Shown here: positions 1 through 8,615 of the stretch, in pieces
Position numbering within the stretch: the stretch's first letter is position 1
Layout of the letters: each line of letters begins with the position of its first letter
Origin: UBA4416 sp040389965
GTDB taxonomy: Bacteria > Bacteroidota > Bacteroidia > B-17B0 > Aurantibacillaceae
Direction of reading: 5' to 3'
NCBI GenBank assembly: GCA_040389965.1
Contig: JAZJZF010000014.1
Span: forward strand, 95,563-159,562
DNA length: 64,000 nt
The notes under the pieces: generated by a model
Told to the model about the DNA's origin: nothing
The model's input: only the letters and a program-made list of their open reading frames with translations
Database searches by the model: none
Translations under genes and position numbers: made by a program

Positions 1-1073
1 TCATTAATTCCCGCACCCGGAGTAGAATAAAATCCTGTAGCAGGGGCCATCATTACGGTTTGCCCATTATGAGAAAAACCTTCCAATAACCATTGACAGA
101 ATTTATCGGAGTCGTCGATTGGTAAACGGGCAATGCAATAAAAAGCACCACTCGGTTTAGGGCAAAATACGCCATCAATTTTATTTAATTCTTCAATTAA
201 AAAGTCTCTGCGTGAAATGTACTCTGTTTTCACACCATCGAAATAAGATTGTGGCGTATCTAATGCTGCCTCTGCTCCTATTTGTCCATAACTTGGAGGG
301 GATAAACGTGCCTGTGCAAATTTCATAGCAGCAGACATTACTTCTTTATTTTTGCTGATCATAGCGCCAATACGGGCTCCACAAGCACTGTAACGCTTAG
401 AGATAGAATCCAGTAATACAACATTGTTCTCAATACCATCCAAATGCATTACCGATACATATTCTTTACCATCGTAGCAAAACTCACGGTATACTTCGTC
501 GCTTAGCAAATACAGATCATGTTTTTTTACCAGATCGCGTAAAGCCATTAGCTCTTCTTTTGTATATAAATAACCCGTTGGATTTCCAGGATTACAGATC
601 ATGATCCCTTTTGTTTTAGGAGTGATCAGCTTCTCAAAATCGCTGATAGCTGGTAATGCAAAACCCGTTTCAATATAGCTCCTTACGGGTATTACTTTAA
701 CATCAGCTGCTTTAGAAAAGCCATTGTAGTTGGCGTAGAAAGGCTCAGGAATAATCACTTCATCACCTGCATTGAAGCAGGTCATCATAGCTATTTCAAT
801 GGCTTCAGAGCCCCCGCATGTAATGATAATATCGGTATGATCGATGTTAATGTTATAGGATTTGTAATATCCGCATAATTTCTTGCGATAGCTTTCGTTT
901 CCGGCACTGTGGCTGTACTCCAATACTTTTATATCGGCTGTTTTAACCGCATTTAAAAACGAGGCAGGGGTTTCAATATCGGGCTGGCCAATATTTAAGT
1001 GGTAAATTTTTGTTCCTTGTTTCTTTGCTGCTTCGGCAAACGGAACCAGTTTACGAATGGGAGATGAAGGCAT
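1..1073 (-). CDS. PLP-dependent aminotransferase class I/II, aspartate aminotransferase-like (3' end cut by window edge)
   Basis: This is a fold-type I PLP aminotransferase, probably acting on aspartate or another amino acid in the cytosol. The minus-strand frame is open from the ATG at 1073 to the window edge. It begins MPSSPIRKLVPFAEAAKK, followed by YHLNIGQPDIETP, the typical N-terminal substrate segment, and the last visible residues are VMMAPATGFYSTPGAGIN, the C-terminal substrate-binding part of this family. About 40 C-terminal residues lie outside the window, judged from the usual length near 395. Relatives usually carry about 12 more N-terminal residues. Those are encoded here (KPKISAKASE), but no ATG, GTG or TTG precedes them, so the true start may be a non-canonical ATT upstream. 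The substrate is inferred. Confidence 0.85.
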   Translation of the reverse strand, partial: MPSSPIRKLVPFAEAAKKQGTKIYHLNIGQPDIETPASFLNAVKTADIKVLEYSHSAGNESYRKKLCGYYKSYNINIDHTDIIITCGGSEAIEIAMMTCFNAGDEVIIPEPFYANYNGFSKAADVKVIPVRSYIETGFALPAISDFEKLITPKTKGIMICNPGNPTGYLYTKEELMALRDLVKKHDLYLLSDEVYREFCYDGKEYVSVMHLDGIENNVVLLDSISKRYSACGARIGAMISKNKEVMSAAMKFAQARLSPPSYGQIGAEAALDTPQSYFDGVKTEYISRRDFLIEELNKIDGVFCPKPSGAFYCIARLPIDDSDKFCQWLLEGFSHNGQTVMMAPATGFYSTPGAGIN

Positions 1074-1250
1074 TTCAGAAGCCTTTGCTGATATTTTTGG
1101 TTTGATAATTATTAAGGGAGAAATCCGCTAAACAATCCCGACAAAAATAATCATTTTATCATAGTATTTACTTCAATTTTTAATGCTGTAATAACGGCTT
1201 AAAAACATTAAATTTGTTGCTCATACCAATTTAACGTCTTCTGTAAATTT

Positions 1251-2480
1251 ATGATTCAAAATAAGCGTAAGATCATTAACGACCCTATTTATGGTTTTGT
1301 TACTTTGCCTGATGAGATCGTTTATGACCTTATCAATCATCCCATTTTTCAACGCCTGAGAAGGATTAAGCAGCTTGGCCTTACTAATTTGGTTTACCCC
1401 GGAGCTTTACATACAAGGTTCCATCATGCCATTGGTGCCATGCATTTAATGACAGAAGCTTTGCAGGTACTAAAATCAAAAGGCATAAAAATTACGGAGG
1501 ACGAATGCAGGGCCGCTATTATTGCTATTTTATTACATGATGTGGGACACGGGCCTTTTTCGCATGCGTTGGAGCACACCATTGTAAAAGGAGTACATCA
1601 TGAAGATATTTCTATGATGTTGATGGATGAACTCAACAAGGCTTTTAAAGGAAAACTAAGCCTGGCCATTAAGATTTTCAAGGATGAGCATCCAAAGAAG
1701 TTTTTACATCAATTGGTATCAAGTCAGTTGGATGTTGACCGACTGGATTATTTAAAACGGGATAGTTTTTTCACAGGTGTTTCGGAGGGTGTTATTAGCA
1801 CAGACCGCATCATAAAAATGCTAACAGTTGTTGATGGTAATTTGGTAGTGGAAGCGAAAGGTATTTATAGTGTAGAGAAATTCTTAATTGCCCGCAGATT
1901 AATGTATTGGCAGGTTTACCTGCATAAAACGGTGTTAAGTGCCGAAAAATTATTGGTAAACATTTTAAAACGCGCTAAAGAATTGTCTTTACGTGGTACT
2001 GATTTGTTTGCTACTCCTGCCCTGTCGTTATTTTTAAAAAACAATTACAGTAAAAAAGATTTTATAAGTAAACCTGAATTGCTGCAGCAGTTTGTGCTAT
2101 TGGATGACTATGACATTATGGCTTCTATTAAAGCCTGGATGAACCATGAGGATAAAGTATTAGCCCTGTTATGCAAAAACATGATAGAAAGGCATTTATA
2201 TAAGATACAGCTACAGAATAAAAAGTTTACTGAAACCGAAAAAAATGCCTGGCTCGAAAAGGTCATGAAAAAATATAAGCTTACTAAAAGCGAAGCAGAG
2301 TATTTTGTATTTACAGAAAGTGTAAATAACAGCGCATATAACTCGTCGGAAATAAAAATAAACATCCTATACAATAACAACATATTAGTTGATGTAGCAA
2401 AGGCTTCAGATCAGCTAAACATTAAGATGCTGAGTAAAAAAGTAACCAAATATTTTATATGTTATCCTAAAGGATTGTAG
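1251..2480 (+). CDS. HD-domain phosphohydrolase (dNTPase/SAMHD1-like, COG1078 type)
   Basis: This is a soluble 409-aa metal-dependent HD phosphohydrolase of the dGTPase/SAMHD1-like group. The histidine of TRFHHAIG near residue 58 and the HD pair in LLHDVGHGPFSH (His96, Asp97) form the metal site, and SSQLDVDRLDYLKRDS near residue 160 supplies the last aspartate. The length is normal for the family. The start MIQNKRKIINDPIYGFVTLP is the typical N-terminus of this group, which supports the chosen ATG. It is transcribed divergently from the aminotransferase with about 177 bp between. The nucleotide substrate cannot be told from the sequence, and many close relatives are uncharacterised. Confidence 0.9.
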   Translation: MIQNKRKIINDPIYGFVTLPDEIVYDLINHPIFQRLRRIKQLGLTNLVYPGALHTRFHHAIGAMHLMTEALQVLKSKGIKITEDECRAAIIAILLHDVGHGPFSHALEHTIVKGVHHEDISMMLMDELNKAFKGKLSLAIKIFKDEHPKKFLHQLVSSQLDVDRLDYLKRDSFFTGVSEGVISTDRIIKMLTVVDGNLVVEAKGIYSVEKFLIARRLMYWQVYLHKTVLSAEKLLVNILKRAKELSLRGTDLFATPALSLFLKNNYSKKDFISKPELLQQFVLLDDYDIMASIKAWMNHEDKVLALLCKNMIERHLYKIQLQNKKFTETEKNAWLEKVMKKYKLTKSEAEYFVFTESVNNSAYNSSEIKINILYNNNILVDVAKASDQLNIKMLSKKVTKYFICYPKGL

Positions 2481-2489
2481 AGGCAAATA

Positions 2490-2528
2490 GAACGCAGATG
2501 ACGCGGATTTGGCAGATATGCACGGATT
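2490..2528 (+). repeat. Left arm of an imperfect inverted repeat around the 95-aa gene
   Basis: This 39-base segment is complementary in reverse to 2998-3036, with 30 of 39 positions identical by hand alignment and no gap. It contains the GCAGATGACGCGGATT type of motif that I recognise as a dispersed intergenic repeat in Bacteroidota. Together the arms bracket the orphan gene at 2650-2937. Confidence 0.7.
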
Positions 2529-2594
2529 AGAACATAAACCACATAGGCACATATAACATAGAGAGAACAGATTGGAAGTAAAAACTAAATCTTT

Positions 2595-2630
2595 CTACCT
2601 CTGTTAGTTCAACATGTGTATAGTTACCAA
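2595..2630 (+). repeat. Direct repeat copy 1 upstream of the 95-aa gene
   Basis: This 36-base segment has the pattern CTAYCTCTGTTRG, a variable middle, then TATAGTKACCAA. The same pattern occurs at 2952-2987, just after the gene. The conserved ends and diverged middle suggest an old duplication or a paired recombination or regulatory site. Confidence 0.45.
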
Positions 2631-2649
2631 AAAGGATAAGTAATAGAGT

Positions 2650-2937
2650 ATGAAATTCGACAAAGATCAATTACCAATAGCTGATGCTATAGTTAAATCA
2701 GAAGCCAAAAAATTAATTGGTAAATATGCATTAAAAAAAGGAACAGACGATACTTATTTAATTAATGATATTTTTAGATTAGATAATGTTAGACCGTTAA
2801 ATAATGATCAAGAAGATATTGGACTCATTATAGGAGATACGGAAATAATTGACTGTACAATAATGGTACAATTGGACAATGAAAATAATTTCGTTGAACT
2901 ACAAGACTTTCAAACAGAATACGAGTTAGAACCTTAA
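2650..2937 (+). CDS. Hypothetical 95-aa acidic protein between nested repeats
   Basis: I do not recognise this protein. It is 95 aa, soluble and acidic, with no signal peptide or membrane segment. Its residues alternate charged and beta-prone stretches (for example GLIIGDTEIIDCTIMVQL), which suggests a small alpha/beta or beta-rich fold. It ends in an acidic tail, EYELEP. Codon use is more AT-rich than in its neighbours. It stands alone on the plus strand between the HD gene and a convergent TPR gene, enclosed by a pair of direct repeats and, outside them, a pair of inverted repeats. This layout resembles a small cassette of foreign or orphan origin. An immunity-protein-like or regulatory role is possible, but nothing seen proves it. 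Confidence 0.55.
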   Translation: MKFDKDQLPIADAIVKSEAKKLIGKYALKKGTDDTYLINDIFRLDNVRPLNNDQEDIGLIIGDTEIIDCTIMVQLDNENNFVELQDFQTEYELEP

Positions 2938-2951
2938 ATTAACAACTATTT

Positions 2952-2987
2952 CTATCTCTGTTGGAGATTACGATCTATAGTGACCAA
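2952..2987 (+). repeat. Direct repeat copy 2 downstream of the 95-aa gene
   Basis: This is the second copy of the 36-base pattern at 2595-2630 in the same orientation. The outer ends match well and the middle about 11 bases differ. Confidence 0.45.
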
Positions 2988-2997
2988 CAATGCTAAA

Positions 2998-3036
2998 AAT
3001 CCGTATAAGTCTGTCTGATCTGCGTCATCTGTGTTC
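2998..3036 (-). repeat. Right arm of the imperfect inverted repeat around the 95-aa gene
   Basis: On the minus strand this reads like the left arm at 2490-2528, with 9 mismatches in 39. It lies just after the second direct repeat and about 20 bases before the end of the TPR gene. Confidence 0.7.
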
Positions 3037-3053
3037 CATTTGCAACACAGAAA

Positions 3054-3707
3054 TTATCCCGGCATGCGGTTAATTTGTTTTTCCATTGTTTTCATCTGGC
3101 TTACAATTTCTTCCGATTTCGGTTTCAGATCTTTCGCTTTTTTGAAGTATTGCTTCGATAGCTTATATTGCATACGCTGCGCCTCTATATTGCATAATTG
3201 TAAATAGGCTGCGGCCATGCTTTCTTTATCAGGAATACCGGCTTTAACGGCATCCATTAAATGTAAACGCGCTTGTTTGGTATTTCCTTTTTTTAGCTCA
3301 ATAAACCCAAGTTGCAATAAATTAGAACCTTCCATATCGCCTGCAATTTTTGATTTTATTTTCAGGCTTTTACGAATATTAGCTTCTGCTTTATCCAAAT
3401 CATTAGAAGCCATAGATAAATTACTTTGTAAAATATAATAGCCTGAACGCACAGGTTTAAATAATAAACGCGGAAATTTAATTTTTTCCATATAAAGCAT
3501 GGCATTATCCACATCACCTGCAGAAACCGCTTCCTGCACCAAACGCATGGTACCGATCATAAAGTATAAGACAAGAGATACAGCTGCAAAAATGTAACAA
3601 ATCCAGGCCGTAATAGCATCCATATAAAGATGTGATAAGACACCTAATACAATAAGAGCTATAATGATCTGTAAGCGGTAAAGGATATAAAAACGTAAGA
3701 ATTTCAT
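3054..3707 (-). CDS. Membrane-anchored TPR-repeat protein
   Basis: This 217-aa protein has two hydrophobic segments near the N-terminus (about residues 8-28 and 32-52), then a soluble part built of helical pairs. AEANIRKSLKIKSK, LLQLGFIELKKGNTKQARLHL and AAYLQLCNIEAQRMQYKLSKQYFKKA have the spacing of about three tetratricopeptide repeats. The likely role is as an inner-membrane scaffold that holds a partner protein; no catalytic motif is visible. It is convergent with the 95-aa gene and separated from the M43 genes by a strong terminator, so it is probably transcribed alone. The specific function is unknown. Confidence 0.75.
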   Translation of the reverse strand: MKFLRFYILYRLQIIIALIVLGVLSHLYMDAITAWICYIFAAVSLVLYFMIGTMRLVQEAVSAGDVDNAMLYMEKIKFPRLLFKPVRSGYYILQSNLSMASNDLDKAEANIRKSLKIKSKIAGDMEGSNLLQLGFIELKKGNTKQARLHLMDAVKAGIPDKESMAAAYLQLCNIEAQRMQYKLSKQYFKKAKDLKPKSEEIVSQMKTMEKQINRMPG

Positions 3708-3794
3708 TTTAATTGGTATATGTTTTATTCAGTAGTATACTAAAATTAAGCGGGCAAATATACTCGTTTTTATAATTATAGCAGCGTTTTTAAG

Positions 3795-3825
3795 CAAAAA
3801 ACGTCCTTCCGGTTTGGAAGGACGT
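3795..3825 (-). terminator. Intrinsic terminator after the first M43 protease gene
   Basis: A perfect 10-bp stem (3801-3810 with 3816-3825) and a 5-base loop are followed on the minus strand by a run of six T at 3800-3795. It lies 27 bases beyond the stop of the gene at 3852-6107. Confidence 0.9.
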
Positions 3826-3851
3826 CTCTTTTACAAAAAATGGCAGGCTAT

Positions 3852-6107
3852 TTATTCAACAATTAATTTTTTGGTAACTTTTTGGTTGTTTAAATCCAGG
3901 TTTACAAAATACACGCCCGGTTTCAAAATCGCATTTTTATTAAGGTCGCATTTGGTAAGGGCTCCGGCTATGGCATCCATGTGTGTTTCTTCCACCAATC
4001 TACCGGTTACATCAAATACCATTATGTTTACTTTGGCATTAACCGGAGAGTTAAATTCAAGCGTTGAGGAAGCTGATGTTGGATTGGGGTAAATAGATAA
4101 GCCAATCGTATTAGCAAGTTCTTCCAGACCTACCGTTCCTGAAATATTGAAATTATCGATGTACAGGTTTTGGGCATTGGCACCATCTGTATTTTGGAAC
4201 CAGAAACGGAATTTAACATCAGGCTTACCATTTGCACCGGTTAAAGTAGCAGGTACATACAACATATTTTTCCATTTATCCTGGCTATAAGGTATATAAG
4301 GAGCGCTTATGGTTCCACCGCTTGTCGACATAACAGTAGTAGCAGGTGTAGTGCCTATGTTCGACCATGTTCCTCCGCAATCCGTTGAATACTGGAACTT
4401 GAAAACATCGCCTGTAGCTGCCGGTTTACGGGCATAGCTATAATCAAAGGAGACACTGATATTACTGGTATTTGAAAAATTATACTGGCTGGTTTCAAGA
4501 ATATCAATATCTCCGGGACCGGCTGTAGAACCATTGCCATTTGCATTGGGTAATATCATACATTTAGAGGAGTTTGACCCATAATTGGCATATTGCCAGG
4601 TTAATGTCCCATAGTTTTGATTATCAATACTCCATCCTACCGGAAGTGTAGATGAACTTTCAAATCCTTCGATGGCAGGGTATGTTCCCTGATCCACATG
4701 CCACGATATACTTGGAAAAGGAGTTCTTACTTTAGTACTTGTACCCGCAGCATTTGTAACCGTTAGGGTTGTTGAATAATTACCCGGCGTTGTATAAACT
4801 ACTGAAGGATTGGCCGATGTAGAAGATGCGGGTACGCCTCCTTCGAACTCCCAGGCATAGGTTAAACCGGCAGTATTATTAAAAGAGGTACTGTTATAAG
4901 TTAGTACCTGCCCCTGGCATGTTTTTGCTTTGGTAGCATAAAAATCGGCAATAGGGCCACAAACCGAAGATGGTGCAATGGTGTAAGCAAAGGTCGTATC
5001 ATTTGTATTTAAGGGATTAACGGTATAGGTTTCATTAAAATGCCCTACAATAGCCAGGTTTTTATTACTGACCAGGTAATCTCTGTTAGCAGTACTTGAT
5101 CCCAGTGAAAAGCGCATTTTGTCGGTTTGGCCCTGTGTAAACATAATAGGGCAACTTGCATAATCCATAATATTATGAATATTAGGGCGTTTACCCACGT
5201 CGCACGAATCATCAAGAGTAAGGTAATTAGGACAAATACTTAAAAAGCCCGGCGTTTTTGGGGTATCATAAATATCATCATTCCCACATCTGAACCCTGT
5301 ACCATAAGGAGGTGTATTATTTGTACTCGTTGGGGTTCTGAATCCTCCATTGCCGTCAAATACATGGCTTAAGCCCAACCAATGGCCTATTTCATGGCTC
5401 AGACCTTTCGATGACGGATCAAGTAACAACCCTGTTGAAAGTACAACCGCATCGGCCCCAACATTAGGAGCTGTGCCAGGTTTATAGGTATAGCCTCCAA
5501 TAGAAAGCCCGGCCTGGATATCGCCGATAATATTAGCAACCACATACACATTCAGGTATCTGGATGATTTCCAGTTATAGGTTCCTACAGTGGTATATTT
5601 ATAATTATACAGATCGCTCTGTTTCCACTGGGTATTAACATCGTAGTGATGAATAATCCCATTAGTACAATTTCCATAAGGGTCTTTTTTGGCAAGCACA
5701 AATTGTATCTGGGAATTCACATATAAAGGCTCGTACAAGGGATCAATGTTCGCAGTATCAGCGCCTTTTCGTGCATAATCACTGTTAACATGTGCCAAAG
5801 CAGCAATACATGCCGCATCTGAAACGTTTTCAGGTCCATTGGTATGTAATACATGAAATACTACCGGAATAGTATAGGTTGTTAATGCCGCGCCGGAAGA
5901 TCGCTGCGCCGGCAACTGATTCATGTAAGCATGAAATTCAGCAGCATTTTTTTGTTCGACCAGTTGCAGCTGTTCTTTGTAACCCGGTAAATTTTTAGTA
6001 AAATAATCCCTTGCTTCGTCAGATCCGCAGGCTGCGGTCCTGTTTTGCGCATGAGAAAACGAGACAAGCAAGCAACTTGCGGTTGCAGTTAGTAACACTT
6101 TTTTCAT
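3852..6107 (-). CDS. Secreted M43-family zinc metalloprotease with PKD domain and T9SS type A C-terminus (copy 1)
   Basis: This 751-aa secreted zinc protease belongs to the pappalysin/cytophagalysin family (MEROPS M43). Residues 1-20 are a signal peptide ending at SFSHA. The catalytic metzincin motif HEIGHWLGLSH spans residues 238-248, and the Met-turn region NIMDYASCPIMFTQGQ follows near residue 315. A PKD domain (about 385-475, with YAWEFEGGVPASS) and a jelly-roll-like domain precede the T9SS type A sorting domain (about 680-751, with LSIYPNPTSASS, GRLVEE and a final KKLIVE). It should be exported by Sec and then T9SS, and attached to or released from the cell surface. It is closely similar along its whole length to the next gene, a tandem paralogue, and each copy has its own terminator. 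Confidence 0.93.
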   Translation of the reverse strand: MKKVLLTATASCLLVSFSHAQNRTAACGSDEARDYFTKNLPGYKEQLQLVEQKNAAEFHAYMNQLPAQRSSGAALTTYTIPVVFHVLHTNGPENVSDAACIAALAHVNSDYARKGADTANIDPLYEPLYVNSQIQFVLAKKDPYGNCTNGIIHHYDVNTQWKQSDLYNYKYTTVGTYNWKSSRYLNVYVVANIIGDIQAGLSIGGYTYKPGTAPNVGADAVVLSTGLLLDPSSKGLSHEIGHWLGLSHVFDGNGGFRTPTSTNNTPPYGTGFRCGNDDIYDTPKTPGFLSICPNYLTLDDSCDVGKRPNIHNIMDYASCPIMFTQGQTDKMRFSLGSSTANRDYLVSNKNLAIVGHFNETYTVNPLNTNDTTFAYTIAPSSVCGPIADFYATKAKTCQGQVLTYNSTSFNNTAGLTYAWEFEGGVPASSTSANPSVVYTTPGNYSTTLTVTNAAGTSTKVRTPFPSISWHVDQGTYPAIEGFESSSTLPVGWSIDNQNYGTLTWQYANYGSNSSKCMILPNANGNGSTAGPGDIDILETSQYNFSNTSNISVSFDYSYARKPAATGDVFKFQYSTDCGGTWSNIGTTPATTVMSTSGGTISAPYIPYSQDKWKNMLYVPATLTGANGKPDVKFRFWFQNTDGANAQNLYIDNFNISGTVGLEELANTIGLSIYPNPTSASSTLEFNSPVNAKVNIMVFDVTGRLVEETHMDAIAGALTKCDLNKNAILKPGVYFVNLDLNNQKVTKKLIVE

Positions 6108-6150
6108 TAGCGTATAGTTTTAAATAAATAAATTGGGGATTTACTTATAC

Positions 6151-6158
6151 CAAATATA
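6151..6158 (-). promoter_or_regulatory. Possible Bacteroidota -7 box for M43 copy 1
   Basis: The minus strand reads TATATTTG, matching TAnnTTTG, 44 bases upstream of the start of the gene at 3852-6107. No clear -33 TTTG lies at the usual spacing, so this is tentative. Confidence 0.3.
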
Positions 6159-6174
6159 GCAAAATTTAACATAA

Positions 6175-6206
6175 AATAAAAATGCCCCTCCATATTTGGA
6201 GGGGCA
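6175..6206 (-). terminator. Intrinsic terminator after the second M43 protease gene
   Basis: A perfect 10-bp GC-rich stem (6183-6192 with 6197-6206) and a 4-base loop are followed on the minus strand by a T-rich tract. It separates the two tandem protease genes, so they are probably transcribed independently. Confidence 0.9.
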
Positions 6207-6230
6207 TTTATTAAAAAAAAAGAGTTTTAA

Positions 6231-8483
6231 TTACTCAATTATCAATTTTTTAGTAACTTTTTGGTTGTTTAAATTCAATGTTACAAAGTAAATACCCGCT
6301 TTTAAGGATGCATTTTTGTTAACATCGTATTTAGTAAGGCTTCCTGCAATAACATCAAAATTATTTTCTTCAACTAACCTACCTGTTACATCAATTACAC
6401 TAACAATAATTTTAGCATTTACAGGTGATGTAAACTCAACTGTTGATGAAGACAAGGTTGGGTTCGGGTAAATTGATAAACCGATTGTATTAGCAAGTTC
6501 TTCTAAACCTACAGTTCCTGTAATATTTAAATTATCGATGTAAAGGTTTTGTGCATCACCAGCCTGACCGTTTTGAAACCAGAAACGGAATTTAACGTCT
6601 GATTTACCATTCATTGGCCCCATAACAGATGCTGCATAAGTTTTAGTTACCCATTTTGCCTGAGAGTAAGGAACGTATGGAGCACTTACTGTACCACCGC
6701 TTACTGCCATAACTGTAGTAGTAGGAGTAGTTCCTAATGTTGACCATGTTCCACCGCAATCCGTAGAGTATTCGAAAGCAAAAGCATCTCCGGCTGCTCC
6801 CGGTTTTCTTGCGTAAGAATAATCGTAAGACAATGTAATGTTGGTTGTATTATTGAAATTGTACTGGTTCGTTTCTAACATATCAATATTTGTTCCTGTA
6901 AATGTCTGTCCAAATCCATTTGCATTAGGTAATACCATACATCTGCTTGAGTTTGAACCATAGTTTGCATATTGCCAGGTTATAGAACCGTAATCAGGGT
7001 TAGTAATACTCCATCCTGTAGGAAGTGAAGATGAACTTTCAAATCCTTCCATTGCAGGATATGACGCTTGGTCAACATGCCATGAAACACTTGGGAAAGG
7101 ACTTCTCACTTTAGTACTTGTTCCGTTAGCATTTGTAATGGTTAATGTTGTTGAATAGTTACCTGCGTTAGCATAAATGACTGAAGGACTTGCCGCAGTA
7201 GAAGTTGCAGGAGATCCGCCTTCAAATTCCCATGCATAAGTTAAGCCTGTAGCATTATTAAATGAAGTACTGTTGTATACTAAAGTCTGTCCCTGACACA
7301 TTTTTGCTTTGGTAGCATAGAAATCAGCAATAGGAGCACAAACATTAGCTGGTGCTACAGCATAAGAGAATGTCGTATCAACATGTCCGTTAACTGTATT
7401 TGTATTAATACTTACAATGTTTTTATTATAGATTCCGGTAAATACTAAGTTAGCCGTATCAACCAAATAATCTCTGTTAGCAGTGCTTGATTCTGCTGAG
7501 AAACGCATTTTATCTGTTTGTCCTTGTGTAAACATTAAAGGACATCCTGAGTAATCCATAATATTATTCATATTTGGTCTGTGACCAGGATCACATGAAT
7601 CATTTAACGCTGCATATGGTAAAGGACAGTTACTATAGAAACCGGCAGTTGCAGGGGTATCATAGATATCATCATTACCGCATCTTACACCTGCATCGTT
7701 AGAACCTCCAAAGGTATGACTTAAACCAAACCAGTGACCAATTTCATGGCTTAAAGAACGTGCCTGAAGTCCTGATAAAAAGTGACAGTTATAAACGATA
7801 GCATCAGATCCTACGTTTGGAGCAGTACCCGGTATGTGGGTATAACCAACAATGGTACCACCACCTAAAACTGAACCCTGAGGAATAATATTATCTACGA
7901 TATAAACATTTAAATAACGTGCAGATGACCAGTTATAAGTACCTACTGTGCTGTATTTGTAAGCATATAAATTACTTTGCTCCCACTCCGTATCTTTATC
8001 ATAATGATGTACAATACCAGTAGTACAGTTTCCTGAAGGATCTTTTTTAGCCAACACAAATTTCATGTGTGAGTTTACATATAAAGGCTCGTATACAGGA
8101 TCAATAGATGTTGTATCAGGGCTTCTTCTTCCATAATCTTTATTTACCTGATCCAATGCAGCAATACAAACAGCATCAGCAATGTTTTCTGAACCATTGG
8201 TATGAAGAATATGGAATACTACCGGAATAGTGTATGTATAACTTGCAGGGTTACTGCTTGTTGACCTGCTAAGAGCCAAAGCTCGTCTGTAAGCTTCAAA
8301 TTCCTGTGCATTTTTTGCATTAACCGCATCCAATTGTGCCTTGTAGCCGGGGATGTTTTTAATATAATCTTCCTGTGCTTTGTAGGTATTGCAAGGACTA
8401 ATTTTAGTTGTGCTTGTTTGTGCAGTGCCAACACTAATAACTAATGACAATAGCGTGGTGATGCTAAGTAAAGATTTCTTCAT
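6231..8483 (-). CDS. Secreted M43-family zinc metalloprotease with PKD domain and T9SS type A C-terminus (copy 2)
   Basis: This 750-aa paralogue of the neighbouring protease has the same domain order. A signal peptide ends near residue 22 (VISVGTA). The M43 catalytic domain has HEIGHWFGLSH at residues 246-256 and NIMDYSGCPLMFTQGQ as the Met-turn region. A PKD domain contains YAWEFEGGSPATS, then comes an adhesion-type beta domain, and the C-terminal T9SS type A domain contains LSIYPNPTLSSS and ends KKLIIE. A role in extracellular protein digestion is inferred from the family. The last 70 residues are nearly the same as in copy 1, which fits recent tandem duplication. It has a good Bacteroidota promoter at 8529-8560 and its own terminator. 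Confidence 0.93.
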   Translation of the reverse strand: MKKSLLSITTLLSLVISVGTAQTSTTKISPCNTYKAQEDYIKNIPGYKAQLDAVNAKNAQEFEAYRRALALSRSTSSNPASYTYTIPVVFHILHTNGSENIADAVCIAALDQVNKDYGRRSPDTTSIDPVYEPLYVNSHMKFVLAKKDPSGNCTTGIVHHYDKDTEWEQSNLYAYKYSTVGTYNWSSARYLNVYIVDNIIPQGSVLGGGTIVGYTHIPGTAPNVGSDAIVYNCHFLSGLQARSLSHEIGHWFGLSHTFGGSNDAGVRCGNDDIYDTPATAGFYSNCPLPYAALNDSCDPGHRPNMNNIMDYSGCPLMFTQGQTDKMRFSAESSTANRDYLVDTANLVFTGIYNKNIVSINTNTVNGHVDTTFSYAVAPANVCAPIADFYATKAKMCQGQTLVYNSTSFNNATGLTYAWEFEGGSPATSTAASPSVIYANAGNYSTTLTITNANGTSTKVRSPFPSVSWHVDQASYPAMEGFESSSSLPTGWSITNPDYGSITWQYANYGSNSSRCMVLPNANGFGQTFTGTNIDMLETNQYNFNNTTNITLSYDYSYARKPGAAGDAFAFEYSTDCGGTWSTLGTTPTTTVMAVSGGTVSAPYVPYSQAKWVTKTYAASVMGPMNGKSDVKFRFWFQNGQAGDAQNLYIDNLNITGTVGLEELANTIGLSIYPNPTLSSSTVEFTSPVNAKIIVSVIDVTGRLVEENNFDVIAGSLTKYDVNKNASLKAGIYFVTLNLNNQKVTKKLIIE

Positions 8484-8528
8484 TTTTTTAATAAACGTTT
8501 AGTTAAATAAACAGGGATTTATTTATCA

Positions 8529-8560
8529 CAAACCTAACGATTAATTAATTTAAAAACAAA
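8529..8560 (-). promoter_or_regulatory. Predicted Bacteroidota promoter for M43 copy 2
   Basis: The minus strand has TTTG at 8560-8557, 20 bases, then TAGGTTTG at 8536-8529. This matches the Bacteroidota consensus TTTG-N19/20-TAnnTTTG and would give a leader of about 40 bases before the ATG at 8483. Confidence 0.5.
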
Positions 8561-8615
8561 AATTTAGTTAAAATTGTTATGCATAGCGCCATTGTTAAAA
8601 AACAGCTAAACAGGC

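Noticed and set aside
1201..1216. TAAATTTG upstream of the HD gene as a promoter
   Set aside because: The box fits TAnnTTTG at 1209-1216, but no TTTG lies at the -33 distance and the surroundings are very AT-rich, so chance is likely.
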